Shown here piece after piece: positions 43,583 to 52,763 of a DNA stretch of 64,000 bases (its first letter is position 1; each line of letters starts with the position of its first letter). The stretch lies in the NCBI GenBank assembly GCA_963820055.1, contig CAWFYJ010000003.1, positions 372,001 through 436,000 on the forward strand, written 5' to 3'. The notes under the pieces were generated by a model that worked only from the letters and a program-made list of their open reading frames with translations, ran no database searches and was not told the DNA's origin. A program made the position numbers and the translations under genes. The DNA comes from RHKX01 sp963820055 (GTDB lineage: Bacteria; Actinomycetota; Thermoleophilia; Solirubrobacterales; 70-9).

Positions 43583-44707
43583 TCACGTCAGTGGATATCG
43601 CTCGAAGACCTCGGACTCGCGCACGCGATCGAGTCCCTCGCGGATGTCGGCGGCGCGGTCCTCACCGACGCCCTCGACCGCGGCGAGCTGTTCGTCGCCG
43701 GCCGCGAGGATCTCCTCGAGGCTCCCGAAGTGCTTGATGACCTTCTCGCCGACCAGTCGCGGCAGGCGCGTGATCCGGCCGAGAGCGCGGTAGCCGCGCG
43801 CCGACACGTGCAGGTCGTGGGGGTTGACCTTGCGGTCGTAGCCGAGCAACTCGGCGAGGCGGCCGAGGTCGAGGAGCTCCTGGTGGCTGAGGCGGGACAG
43901 CTCGGCGAGCGTCGTGTCGAGCATCTCCTCGGTGTCGGTGACGGCGTAGTCGCGGATCAGCGCGACGCGATCGGAGAGGACGCCGACCGACGTCTCCTCG
44001 AGCTGCATCTCGATCATCCGTCCCTCGGCGCCGAGCTCGATGATGTAGCGCTCGACCTCGTTGGAGGTGCGGAGGAGCAGCTCGGCCCGCTGCAGCACGG
44101 TGAGCACGTCATGGAGGGTTGCGGCGCCGGCCATCTCGACGGTCGTCAGGCGCGCCGTCACCCGGTCGAGGCGGAGGCGGTATTTCTCCATCGTCGCGAG
44201 GCCCTGGTTGGCCTTGCTGAGGACGGTCGGGATGTCCTGAAGGATGTACTTGATGCCGCCGAGGTAGATCGAGACGACGTCGCGACGGGCGGAGATCGCG
44301 ATCACGAGCGCGTTCGTCTGCTTCGAGACGCGCTCAGCGGTGCGGTGGCGGGTTCCGGTCTCGGACGAGTGGATCGTCGGGTCCGGCATCAGCTGGACGT
44401 TCGCCCAGGAGATCTTGCGGGCCTCGGGGTCGAGGACGATCGCGCCGTCCATCTTCGCCACCTGGTAGATCAGGCCCGGCGTGTAGTCGACGTCGAGCTT
44501 GAGCCCGCCGCTGAACAGGAAGGAGATCTCCTCGGGCTCGCCGATCACAATCAGCGCGCCGGTCGAGGCGTGGATGACGTTGTCGATGCCCTCGCGGAGC
44601 GTCGTGCCGGGCGCGACCATGTCGAGCGCCCTCAGGAGCCTCGGATCCTCGTGCACCAGCCCCGCGTTCGTGTCGTCCCAGGATGCCAGTGCCATCAACG
44701 CGTTCAA
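43583..44707 (-). CDS. disA: DNA integrity scanning diadenylate cyclase
   Basis: 374 residues. Makes c-di-AMP from ATP and scans DNA for damage. DAC domain with D-G-A (MDGAIVLD) and R-H-R (GTRHRTAERVS), a long helical spine, and C-terminal helix-hairpin-helix (LPRLVGEKVIKHFGS). The starts ATG 44707 and 44695 are both possible. Adjacent to radA, the usual DisA partner that inhibits its activity at DNA junctions. A hairpin separates the two. Confidence 0.94.
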   Translation of the reverse strand: MNALMALASWDDTNAGLVHEDPRLLRALDMVAPGTTLREGIDNVIHASTGALIVIGEPEEISFLFSGGLKLDVDYTPGLIYQVAKMDGAIVLDPEARKISWANVQLMPDPTIHSSETGTRHRTAERVSKQTNALVIAISARRDVVSIYLGGIKYILQDIPTVLSKANQGLATMEKYRLRLDRVTARLTTVEMAGAATLHDVLTVLQRAELLLRTSNEVERYIIELGAEGRMIEMQLEETSVGVLSDRVALIRDYAVTDTEEMLDTTLAELSRLSHQELLDLGRLAELLGYDRKVNPHDLHVSARGYRALGRITRLPRLVGEKVIKHFGSLEEILAAGDEQLAAVEGVGEDRAADIREGLDRVRESEVFERYPLT

Positions 44708-44783
44708 TGATGGCAGACAGCCATAAAGAGCCGGTTACCGGCCATTCCGACTTGAAAGATCGGAATCGCGCTTGTCAAGCGCC

Positions 44784-44812
44784 AACCCGCGGATCGGCCC
44801 GATCCGCGGGTT
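44784..44812 (-). terminator. Hairpin after radA
   Basis: AACCCGCGGATCG / CGATCCGCGGGTT, a perfect 13-bp stem with a 3-nt loop, between the radA stop and disA. It separates the two transcripts. Confidence 0.7.
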
Positions 44813-44824
44813 CCGGGACTGGCT

Positions 44825-46222
44825 TCAGGCGGCCTGCCGCAGCGACGTCCCGAACCGCTTCCGGGCGGTGCCGAGTGCGGCCCGCAGCGTCGCCGCACCC
44901 TCGAGACCACGCGGGGCCTCGCGGATCGCCGGTCCGAGGATCGGCGAGAGCCCGAACTTCAACGCCTCGGCGACCCGGCGGTCGGCGTGGGCGACGTAGC
45001 GGAGCTCACCGGTCAGCCCGACCTCCCCGAAGCAGGCGAGCGGCCGGCCTTCCGTGTCGCTGAGCGGCTCGCCGCGATGGGCCGAGGCGATGGCCAGGGC
45101 GATCGCGAGGTCGGCGCCGGGCTCGTCGACGCGGACGCCCCCGGCGACGTTGACGAAGACGTCCGCATTCCCGACCCCGACGCCGCCGTGGCGGGAGAGG
45201 ACGGCGAGGATCATCGCCAGCCGGTTACGGTCGATGCCGTTGGCGACCCGGCGCGGCGGGACGACGTCGGTGGGCGCGACGAGCGCCTGGACCTCGACGA
45301 GCAGCGGGCGGGTCCCCTCCATTGCACAGAGGACGACCGAGCCGGCGGCGGCGGTAGCCTCGCCGACGAAGCGGGCCGAGGGGTCCTCGACCTCGACGAG
45401 GCCAGCCTCTCGCATCTCGAAGACGCCGAGCTCGCTCGTCGCGCCGAAGCGGTTCTTGAGGGCGCGGAGGGTCCGGTAGGAGCGCTCGCGCTCACCCTCG
45501 AAGAGCAGGACGCAGTCGACGAGGTGCTCGAGGACGCGCGGGCCGGCAACGGCGCCCTCCTTCGTGACGTGGCCGACGAGGATCAGAGCCGTGCCGTTCC
45601 GCTTCGCAACCTCCATCAGTCCGTTGGCCGCCTCGCGGACCTGGGCAACCGACCCCGGCGCGCTCGTCAGCTCCTCGGAATGCATGGTCTGGACCGAGTC
45701 GACCACGCAGGCCGCGGGCCGCTCGGCCTCGATCGCCGCGACGACGGTCGCGAGATCAGTGGCGGCGAGGGCCGGCACGTCGAGGGCGCCCTCGCCGAGG
45801 CGCTCGGCGCGCATCCGCACCTGGGCGGCCGACTCCTCACCGGTCACGTAGAGAACCGTGCGCCCGGCCGCGGCGAGATTTCCGAGCGCCATCGCGGTGA
45901 TCGTGCTCTTGCCGATCCCGGGCGAGCCGCCGAGCAGGACCAGCGACCCGGGAACGAGACCGCCGCCGAGCACGCGGTCGAGCTCGCCGATCCCGGTGCC
46001 GAGCCGCTCCTCGGCCGGTGCCTCGACGTCCCGGAGGGGGATCGAGCGGGGTGCGTTCGTGCGCTTGCGAGAAGAACGCCCGGCGCCCGCGGCAGTCGTG
46101 GCGGTGACGACGACCTCCTCGAGCGTGTTCCACTCCGAGCAGCCGGGGCACTGTCCGGCCCAGGCCAGGGACTCGTGTCCGCACTCGCGGCAGACGTAGC
46201 GGCTGCGTTGCTTCGCCATCAT
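44825..46222 (-). CDS. radA: DNA repair protein RadA/Sms
   Basis: About 465 residues. N-terminal zinc finger C-R-E-C...C-P-G-C, RecA-like ATPase with Walker A G-S-P-G-I-G-K-S-T, the RadA-specific K-N-R-F-G motif, and a C-terminal Lon-like domain. A helicase that extends recombination intermediates. The ATG at 46222 overlaps the upstream stop; ATG 46219 is next to it. Terminated by a hairpin before disA. Confidence 0.94.
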   Translation of the reverse strand: MMAKQRSRYVCRECGHESLAWAGQCPGCSEWNTLEEVVVTATTAAGAGRSSRKRTNAPRSIPLRDVEAPAEERLGTGIGELDRVLGGGLVPGSLVLLGGSPGIGKSTITAMALGNLAAAGRTVLYVTGEESAAQVRMRAERLGEGALDVPALAATDLATVVAAIEAERPAACVVDSVQTMHSEELTSAPGSVAQVREAANGLMEVAKRNGTALILVGHVTKEGAVAGPRVLEHLVDCVLLFEGERERSYRTLRALKNRFGATSELGVFEMREAGLVEVEDPSARFVGEATAAAGSVVLCAMEGTRPLLVEVQALVAPTDVVPPRRVANGIDRNRLAMILAVLSRHGGVGVGNADVFVNVAGGVRVDEPGADLAIALAIASAHRGEPLSDTEGRPLACFGEVGLTGELRYVAHADRRVAEALKFGLSPILGPAIREAPRGLEGAATLRAALGTARKRFGTSLRQAA

Positions 46223-46929
46223 CGTCGATCCTGCCAAGCCCGGGGGACGGCATCCCGCCCCCGGACCGGCAGGTCGCGCGCAGCGGCGGCGACGACGATC
46301 AGCCAGACGCCGAGGATCACCTGCGTGGCGCGGTGAAAGAGGCCGTCGACGTCGGCGAGACCGTCGATCAGGTACTGGGATCCCATCACCACGTTGCACG
46401 CCGTCCAGAGCACGCCGGCGACCGCCGATCGCGCGGCGAGCCCGTGGACCCGCCGATCGCCGTCCCCCCTCGACCCGATGAAGAACAGGCCGAACATCGC
46501 GATCGTTATCGCGATCGAGATGAACGTCTCGCCGCCGTGGATCACGTCGACGGCGTCGTAACGGAGCGTGCACGGCTCCGCCAGGGTCTCCCCGCAGCTG
46601 AGGGGAAACGCGCCGTCGACGACCGTGCAGACGCCGACGGCGACGACGGCGACGACACCCCAGCGGAGCTCTCGGGAGCGTCGCCCGAGCGTCGGCAACA
46701 TCAGCGCCGCGAAGGCGACGATCAGCAGCCCCGAGGCGATCTCGAGCAGGTCGAAGGTCAGCCCCGTCGACTCAGTCCGGGCTCCGAGGTCGCTGATCCA
46801 GGACCCGGCCGGGTCGGTGCGATCGGCGATCAGCGTCTCGAGCGCCCAGTAGTTGGAGGTCAGGGCGGCAAGGACACCCAGAATCAGCATCGCGGTGCCG
46901 CGGCCGGATCGGTTTTCGGAGCTCGCCAC
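46219..46929 (-). CDS. DUF998-like membrane protein
   Basis: 236 residues, six membrane helices, with W-I-S-D-L-G, D-G-A-F-P and D-V-I-H-G-G motifs like DUF998. GTG 46929 is preferred because TAGGCT lies 10 nt upstream; a 17-residue extension also exists. It is coupled to radA (overlap of stop and start). Function unknown. Confidence 0.75.
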   Translation of the reverse strand: MASSENRSGRGTAMLILGVLAALTSNYWALETLIADRTDPAGSWISDLGARTESTGLTFDLLEIASGLLIVAFAALMLPTLGRRSRELRWGVVAVVAVGVCTVVDGAFPLSCGETLAEPCTLRYDAVDVIHGGETFISIAITIAMFGLFFIGSRGDGDRRVHGLAARSAVAGVLWTACNVVMGSQYLIDGLADVDGLFHRATQVILGVWLIVVAAAARDLPVRGRDAVPRAWQDRR

Positions 46930-46939
46930 GGTCAAACCC

Positions 46940-46945
46940 AGCCTA
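46940..46945 (-). promoter_or_regulatory. -10 box for the DUF998-radA pair, leaderless type
   Basis: TAGGCT on the minus strand, 10 nt before GTG 46929. Confidence 0.4.
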
Positions 46946-47047
46946 AGGGGCGGGTGGCGGCGTAACAGGATCTTCTCCACACCGAAACCCGGTCTTCACA
47001 TGGTCGGCACCCGATTGCAACAACCTACCGGCAAGCCGATTCACACA

Positions 47048-47055
47048 AGGGAGGT
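47048..47055 (+). promoter_or_regulatory. Ribosome-binding site of the winged-helix gene
   Basis: AGGGAGGT, 5 nt before ATC 47061. Perfect placement; it argues for ATC as the start. Confidence 0.6.
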
Positions 47056-47060
47056 CGGTA

Positions 47061-47471
47061 ATCAACGAGCCAATCCAAATTGCGAACCTCGAGATCCGCC
47101 CGGACGAGTTCGACGTTCTCGTCGAAGGCCGCCGGGCCGGTCTGACGATCCGCGAGTACAAGCTGTTCACGGCGCTTGCGGCCAACCCCGACAAGGTCAT
47201 GCAAAGGCCCGACATCTACGACATCGTCTGGGGTGGGACGATGCGCTATCGCGACAGGTCGGTGGACGTCGTGGTCAGGAAGATCCGCGGCAAGCTGGAG
47301 CTGTGGGCGCCCGCCTGGCGCTACATCCACACCCATTTCGCGGTCGGTTACCGGTTCCACCCGGAGCGGATCGCGGCCGGCACCGACGAGGCGCCGCCCA
47401 GGGCGACGGTCCGCGACGACGGGAGCGGGGGCACTTCGACGCCGGGCATCGCGACGTTGCGGTCCGCCTGA
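47061..47471 (+). CDS. Stand-alone OmpR/PhoB-type winged-helix DNA-binding protein; probable ATC start
   Basis: 136 residues. The only domain is the C-terminal output domain of OmpR-type response regulators: LEIRPDEFDVLVEGRRAGLT, the REYKLFTAL helix, then DRSVDVVVRKIRGKLE recognition helix and YIHTHFAVGYRF wing. There is no receiver domain, so it is not a normal two-component regulator. ATG 47199 would delete the first half of the domain; ATC 47061 has an ideal ribosome site. A perfect hairpin follows the stop. Confidence 0.82.
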   Translation: MNEPIQIANLEIRPDEFDVLVEGRRAGLTIREYKLFTALAANPDKVMQRPDIYDIVWGGTMRYRDRSVDVVVRKIRGKLELWAPAWRYIHTHFAVGYRFHPERIAAGTDEAPPRATVRDDGSGGTSTPGIATLRSA

Positions 47472-47473
47472 CC

Positions 47474-47505
47474 CTCCGGCGTCCTCCCGTGGGAGGACGC
47501 CGGAG
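47474..47505. terminator. Bidirectional terminator hairpin
   Basis: CTCCGGCGTCCTCCC / GGGAGGACGCCGGAG, a perfect 15-bp stem with a GT loop, between convergent genes ending at 47471 and 47512. Confidence 0.8.
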
Positions 47506-47511
47506 CCGCCG

Positions 47512-48288
47512 TCATTCGACGTTCCCGAAGTTGCCCTGCGCGAGGTTGAAGGCGCAGCGGAACAGGTTCGGCTGTCCGACCGGTTCGCCGCCGGCGAAGC
47601 CGCCGCGGTTCTTGTTGTCGTAGACGGTGATGTAGTCGAGCGTCTCCGGGGACGGATTGGCCGGCATCGGCACCGGATCGGGCTCCCCGATGTTCGGATC
47701 GCCCCGAGCCCCGTCGCTGACGCCGAGCGATCCGGCCGCCCGGCCGCCGGAGGCCGTGGTCGTCAGCGACGCGCTCATCTCGCGGCGATCCTTGAGGCCG
47801 TCGTTGGGATCGATGTCGATCGAGGCGGTGACCTCGTTGTCGTCGAGCCGTCCCGCCAGCTTCACGTACGCGGCGGCGCCGATCAGCTGCGCCGCGGTGG
47901 GTAGGTAACCCCCGAGATCGGCGCACTTCCTCGTCGCGAAGAAATAGTCGCTCTTGCCGACCTGGTTGAGGTCGAGCGGGTACGGATTGGACATCATGCA
48001 AACAGTTCCGATCTGCACGGTCTGGGGGGCGCACTTGTCCAGGTAGGTCGTGGACTTCTTGCCTCCCAGCGAGGCGGCGTCGCGGGAACGCTTCACCGTC
48101 GGGATGACCTGAGGCGGGAACATCGCGCGCTGGTCGAGCCTGAGGATCCCGTACTTCTTGGGCTTCAAGCTCGGACCCGGGTACTTCTTCTCGGCGGTCA
48201 CCGCGCCCACCGCGGCGCCGACGGCGACGAGGCCGGCCGCAACGGCCAACGCGACGACGATCATTCCGGCTCTTCTCTGCAGGTTCAT
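47512..48288 (-). CDS. Exported protein of unknown function, last gene of the giant-protein locus
   Basis: 258 residues. N-terminal membrane or signal segment (MIVVALAVAAGLVAVGAAVG), then a domain with conserved Cys and a segment (CADLGGYLPTAAQLIGAA) that resembles the G-x-L-P-T-x-x-x-W/L core of FGE/C-type-lectin-like folds. Four Cys could form disulfides. ATG 48288 overlaps the stop of the giant gene (ATGA) and has GAAGGAG upstream. Function not recognised. Confidence 0.75.
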   Translation of the reverse strand: MNLQRRAGMIVVALAVAAGLVAVGAAVGAVTAEKKYPGPSLKPKKYGILRLDQRAMFPPQVIPTVKRSRDAASLGGKKSTTYLDKCAPQTVQIGTVCMMSNPYPLDLNQVGKSDYFFATRKCADLGGYLPTAAQLIGAAAYVKLAGRLDDNEVTASIDIDPNDGLKDRREMSASLTTTASGGRAAGSLGVSDGARGDPNIGEPDPVPMPANPSPETLDYITVYDNKNRGGFAGGEPVGQPNLFRCAFNLAQGNFGNVE

Positions 48289-51200
48289 CTTCTTCTCCTT
48301 CTCGACGTCGGATCGGGCTGCTGAAAGGTGCTTGCGGGCGCGGGTCTCCGCCCCTCGCCGCCGCCGCGTCGGGTGGCGCCGGCGCCGGCGACGGCGGCGC
48401 CGAGCACCACCAACAAGACCTGCGAGGCGGGAAAGCCGGACTGTCTGTCGGGCTCGAGGCGGGAGAACGCCTGCGATTCCTCCGGCACGAGTTCCTCCTC
48501 GCGCTTCTCCTCCACCTGGTAGACGCGCGCCGGCGTGCCGCCCGGGGGGATCGGACGACTGACCGGCGGGGGCGGCGGGGGCGGCGTGACCGGCACGCGA
48601 GGGATCGAGGCCGGCGAGACCAGCGGGAGAACCGGGGGCACGGCGACCGCCGGCGGCGGGGGCGGCGGGGGCGGCGGGTTCGGAGGCGGCGGCGCCGGGG
48701 CCGCGGCCGGCGTCGGGGGAACGGGAGGAGCCGCCGGCGGCGGGGGCGGCACCGGGTTCGACACCGGGGCCGGCGGCGGGGCGGGCGGCGGCGGGACGGG
48801 CGGGTCCGGCGGCGGAAACTTGTCGGGATCGAGGGGACGGGTGCCGCACGGCCGCTGGACGCTGCCGCGCAGCACCGTCACGTCCTGGGAATAGGAGAGC
48901 CCGCCGGCACTGACGGTCACCGTCGTTGTCCCGGCGTTGAACGGGCAGAGCAGGCTCGAAGAGCTGTCCGTGACCACCTTGTCCTCGTCGTTGACGAAGG
49001 GCTTACGGAGGTTCGTCGAGGCCGGGTCCTGTTGAACGAAATCGGCGATGTCGGGCTCGGAGGACGTGAACTCGTACTCCGGGGTCATCCGCGACGAACA
49101 GCCGGCGATCAGGCACTGCTGCGGGGGGAAGAGCGTGTACGGATCACCGCCCGCCGGATCCGGGGTACCCGACCCCGCCGACGGCTTGCCCCAGCGATCG
49201 CCGCCGACCGGTCGCCGTCCGAGCCCGCGGAACAGGGCCGGCCGCGACCGCCGGAGCAGGATCCCGTCCGTCGCCTCGAGCGAGAGATCGTCGATGACCG
49301 GAATGAGCCGGGCGCTGACCGGAGCCCGGTTGGTCTCGGGATCGCGCTCGGCCGCGTTCACCTCGAGCATCGCGAAGCCGGTGTCGCCGAACAGCGCGTC
49401 GGGGCTGTTGGCACCGACCACCCCCGAGAGCGGTGAGCGATAGCCGAGGGTGCCGATCCCGTAGCTCGGGATCGTTTTCGCGGATCCGGCCGGGATCCGC
49501 ATCGCCCGGTTCTCCTCGGGCCGGTCGAATACGTAGGCCGAGGCCCCGCCGTCGAGCAGGACCTTCGCCACCTCGGTTCCGTCGCTTGCGGCGTTGAGCG
49601 AGGGGGTGAAGTTCGGGTTCAGGCTCCGGCTTCCCATCACGATGGCCGGGATCCCGTCGTCCTTGGCGTCGGCGAGGACGTCCTCGAGCCACGGGAGCTG
49701 GGGCTCGGCAGGGTTCTGGAACGGGTCGTTGGCGGCCAGCGATCCGGCCGAGTTGTCGATGACGACGACCCGGACCGTCCCGGACTCCGCCTGGACGTCG
49801 AACGCGTAATGAGTCCGCGCCCCCGGACCCGGGGATGCGCCGGGAATGCCGTCGGTGGTGATCCCAGCCGGTGCCGGCCCGCTGCCGAGCGGCGCCGGGA
49901 AGTCGGCGAAGGCGCCCATGAAGGCGTCGGTGCCGCCGCCGGAGACGACGTCGCTCGCCCCGACGGCGGGATAGGTCGGCAGGCCCGGCGCCGAGCCGAG
50001 CAGTTGCGCGTATCTCGCGGCGTCATCGGGGTTGAGGCCGGTCGCCACGCGGCCGCCCGTATAGAGGAACGCGGCCGGGCCATCCGGACCGCGAAGGGAG
50101 TTGACGCGATCCAGGGTCGCCTGCAGGGTCTGATCGGGCCCGAGCCCCTGCGGCGCCAGATCGGTGCAGGTGATCTCGCACTGGGCGTGACCGGCCACCG
50201 CGAGACGGACCGGTCCCGCCGGCAGCGCGATCGGCTTCGGGTCCGCGGCCGCGGGGGCCGGCTCCGGCGTTGCCCCGAAGCGGGCGATCATCGCGGTCTG
50301 CACGCGGCTGCGGATCGTCCTTCCGGTCGAGCCCGATGTCGAGGTGCCGCGGCCGGCGGCGTCGGCGTTGCCGCTCCAGCCGCCCACGACCCAGCCCTTT
50401 CCGTCGGAATCGAGCAGGAGGTCGAGCGCCGGGTCGCTCTTCGACGGCCGGTCCGGGCCCGATCCGGCGAACGCCGTGCGTTCGACGTCCTCCCAGCCGC
50501 TGCCGGTCTCGCGTAGGAGGTACCCATCGCCGGCGACGGGGAAGGCCGGCAGGATCGGCGGGGGCACGTTCGGGTCGGGATCGGGAAGGTCGTCGGCCGG
50601 GGGATAGGTCAGCTGCGGGACGATCGAGACGACCGCCCGCACCGGCCCCCCCGGCGCCGGGCGCACGGCGGCGGCCGCGACGACCGTCGAGCCGGGCAAC
50701 GGCTGCGGTGAGTAGCGCCACGGCGACGACGGAGAGTCGCGCTCGATGACGATGTCCCGGCCCGCCGCGACCGCGCCGCCGTCGGGAAGGGTCGCGACGG
50801 TGAGGAGCCGCGATTCGCCGGGCGCCTGTGCGAGCAGGTCGTGCGCGGAGGAGTCGACCGACCACCCGCCGCCGTCGTTGACGAGCAGATCGGTGCCGGC
50901 GGCGACGATCGCCTGGCTGCCGGAGAACGCGATCGAGGTCATGTCGGCCGTCTCGAAACCGGGCGGGAGGACGTCCTGCTCCCAGCTCTTGCCGTAGGAG
51001 AGCAGGACCCCGTCCCGCCCGACGGCGTAGCCGCGTTCGGGTGCCGCCGGGTCGAATGCGATGTCCATGAGATTGCCCTCGAAGCCGATCGGCGCCCCGG
51101 GATCGGCGACCCAGAGTCCGTCGTCGGCGTTCCAGATCCACATCGCCCCGAGGTCGCCGACGGCATGGGCACGGTTCGGCTCCGGCCACGCCACCGCGCG

Positions 51201-52757
51201 CAGGGGCGCCTTGCTGACGGCCCCGACGGAGGTCAGCAGGAATTCCCTCGACCATCCGTTCGCGGGGTCGTACCGGGCCACGGATCCGTCGATGCCGACG
51301 GCCAGGGCGGGGCTGTCGAGCGACCCCGGCGCCGTGCCGGGGGCCGGCGTGACCGATGTCAGCGGCGCCCGGGTCGAGATCGGCCACGGTTCGATCATCG
51401 ACGGAGCGACTGCGTCGGAGATCTCGACGGGACCCTCGAGCCATCCCCGGTCGGCGCTCAGGAACGCTCCCGTCCGGCGGAAGTTCGCGCCGCTTCCGGG
51501 CCGGCGGACGAAGTCCCCGCCCTCGAGGCTCAGATACGTGCCGCGGCTCGTGTCCTCTCGCCCATCGGGATCGAGCGGGTTGGTGATGATTCTGGTCCCG
51601 AAACCGCTGCCCGCCCAGGCGAAGCTCCTGTATCCGGTCTGCCGTGAGAACCGGACGCCCAATGGGCTGTCGCAGATCGACAGGTCACACCACGTCCCGG
51701 TGACCCCGTCGGCGGCGTCCGAGAAGAACAGTGTGGCGCTGTAGGTGCTGCCGCCGTTGCTCGCCTCGAGGTCGACCCAGGCACCGTCGGACGTGACCGT
51801 GAGCGGCTGCGATGCTCCGGAGGCGACCTGGATCGCGCTCGTCCCCGAGGAGGGGTCCTCGTCGTCACCCAGCGGGGTCGAGCCGAGGTCGCGTTCGACC
51901 CATTCCGGCCCGTTCGGCCCGTCCTGGCGCTGGAGGAGGACGAACGACCTCCCGAGCGCGGGATCGGCCTCGGCGATCGCCCAGGCATCGTCGCGGGAGG
52001 AGGCGTCGATCGCGACGATTCGGAAGTCGTTCTCGGAACCGTTCGGGATCACCACGTCTTCGCGGGTCCAGTCCTGCCCGTCGAAGTCGACGATCCCGTC
52101 CGCGGCCGGACGCCCCGTCGGCCCGAAGAAGAGTCCGGTGCCTGCGGAGGTGTCATACGCGGCGACCGCGATCGCTCCCGATCCGCGGTCCTCCGCGAGC
52201 GCTTCGGCCAGCCCGTCGGGCCCGGCGGGAAAGAGGACGCTCTGAGGCGGGCCCTTGAGCTCCCGCCAGCCGCCCCCGGGGTCGTGGGCGAGGACGACGA
52301 GTTGCTCCGCCGGTGGCCGTGTGGTGTCGCGGCCGACGAGCACCCCGCCTCCGTCCGGGGTGATCCGGGCGCTGAGACGGTTCGGTACCGGACCGATGTA
52401 GGGGTCGCCGTTCACGTCGACCGGCGTGTCGTAGACCTGCCATCCCGCGTCGTCGGTATGCCGGACGAAGGCGAGTTGCGGAACGGTCGAGCCCGGAGCC
52501 GTCGGAGCGAAGTCGAGCGATCGACTGCCGACTTCGGCACTGGCGACGTCCAGCGGCAGTCGCCGATAGCCCCATGCCTCGCCCGGCTCGCCGCTCGAGG
52601 CGGCGCCCATCAGGACCGTGCCGGTGTCGGCCGCTCCCAGTTCGGGAAGCGGCCCGACCGTCGTCTCGACGACCTCGCCGCTGCCGCTGTCGACGTCGAT
52701 GAGAGCGGCGCTGAGCGCAAGCAGCAGTACCGCCCACGCTAGGGCCCCGCGACGCAC
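48285..52757 (-). CDS. Giant surface protein: beta-propeller, degenerate phosphoesterase, Ig-like, proline-rich, C-terminal anchor
   Basis: 1490 residues in one unbroken frame. Signal segment at 5-22; BNR/Ycf48-like propeller repeats at about 30-800 (AVAWPEPNRAHAVGDLG and similar); a calcineurin-phosphoesterase-like domain at about 850-1100 whose metal motifs are lost (GASD instead of GNHD); a bacterial Ig-like domain at about 1220-1300; a long Pro-rich region at about 1310-1420; and a membrane helix at about 1443-1461 followed by Arg. Probably a cell-wall spanning, membrane-anchored protein. Fourth in the run PstS-like, FtsH, propeller, giant, exported. Confidence 0.85.
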   Translation of the reverse strand: MRRGALAWAVLLLALSAALIDVDSGSGEVVETTVGPLPELGAADTGTVLMGAASSGEPGEAWGYRRLPLDVASAEVGSRSLDFAPTAPGSTVPQLAFVRHTDDAGWQVYDTPVDVNGDPYIGPVPNRLSARITPDGGGVLVGRDTTRPPAEQLVVLAHDPGGGWRELKGPPQSVLFPAGPDGLAEALAEDRGSGAIAVAAYDTSAGTGLFFGPTGRPAADGIVDFDGQDWTREDVVIPNGSENDFRIVAIDASSRDDAWAIAEADPALGRSFVLLQRQDGPNGPEWVERDLGSTPLGDDEDPSSGTSAIQVASGASQPLTVTSDGAWVDLEASNGGSTYSATLFFSDAADGVTGTWCDLSICDSPLGVRFSRQTGYRSFAWAGSGFGTRIITNPLDPDGREDTSRGTYLSLEGGDFVRRPGSGANFRRTGAFLSADRGWLEGPVEISDAVAPSMIEPWPISTRAPLTSVTPAPGTAPGSLDSPALAVGIDGSVARYDPANGWSREFLLTSVGAVSKAPLRAVAWPEPNRAHAVGDLGAMWIWNADDGLWVADPGAPIGFEGNLMDIAFDPAAPERGYAVGRDGVLLSYGKSWEQDVLPPGFETADMTSIAFSGSQAIVAAGTDLLVNDGGGWSVDSSAHDLLAQAPGESRLLTVATLPDGGAVAAGRDIVIERDSPSSPWRYSPQPLPGSTVVAAAAVRPAPGGPVRAVVSIVPQLTYPPADDLPDPDPNVPPPILPAFPVAGDGYLLRETGSGWEDVERTAFAGSGPDRPSKSDPALDLLLDSDGKGWVVGGWSGNADAAGRGTSTSGSTGRTIRSRVQTAMIARFGATPEPAPAAADPKPIALPAGPVRLAVAGHAQCEITCTDLAPQGLGPDQTLQATLDRVNSLRGPDGPAAFLYTGGRVATGLNPDDAARYAQLLGSAPGLPTYPAVGASDVVSGGGTDAFMGAFADFPAPLGSGPAPAGITTDGIPGASPGPGARTHYAFDVQAESGTVRVVVIDNSAGSLAANDPFQNPAEPQLPWLEDVLADAKDDGIPAIVMGSRSLNPNFTPSLNAASDGTEVAKVLLDGGASAYVFDRPEENRAMRIPAGSAKTIPSYGIGTLGYRSPLSGVVGANSPDALFGDTGFAMLEVNAAERDPETNRAPVSARLIPVIDDLSLEATDGILLRRSRPALFRGLGRRPVGGDRWGKPSAGSGTPDPAGGDPYTLFPPQQCLIAGCSSRMTPEYEFTSSEPDIADFVQQDPASTNLRKPFVNDEDKVVTDSSSSLLCPFNAGTTTVTVSAGGLSYSQDVTVLRGSVQRPCGTRPLDPDKFPPPDPPVPPPPAPPPAPVSNPVPPPPPAAPPVPPTPAAAPAPPPPNPPPPPPPPPAVAVPPVLPLVSPASIPRVPVTPPPPPPPVSRPIPPGGTPARVYQVEEKREEELVPEESQAFSRLEPDRQSGFPASQVLLVVLGAAVAGAGATRRGGGEGRRPAPASTFQQPDPTSRRRRR

Positions 52758-52763
52758 CGTCGT

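Noticed and set aside
48535..48894. Glycine-rich plus-strand ORF
   Set aside because: Antisense of the proline-rich region of the giant protein.
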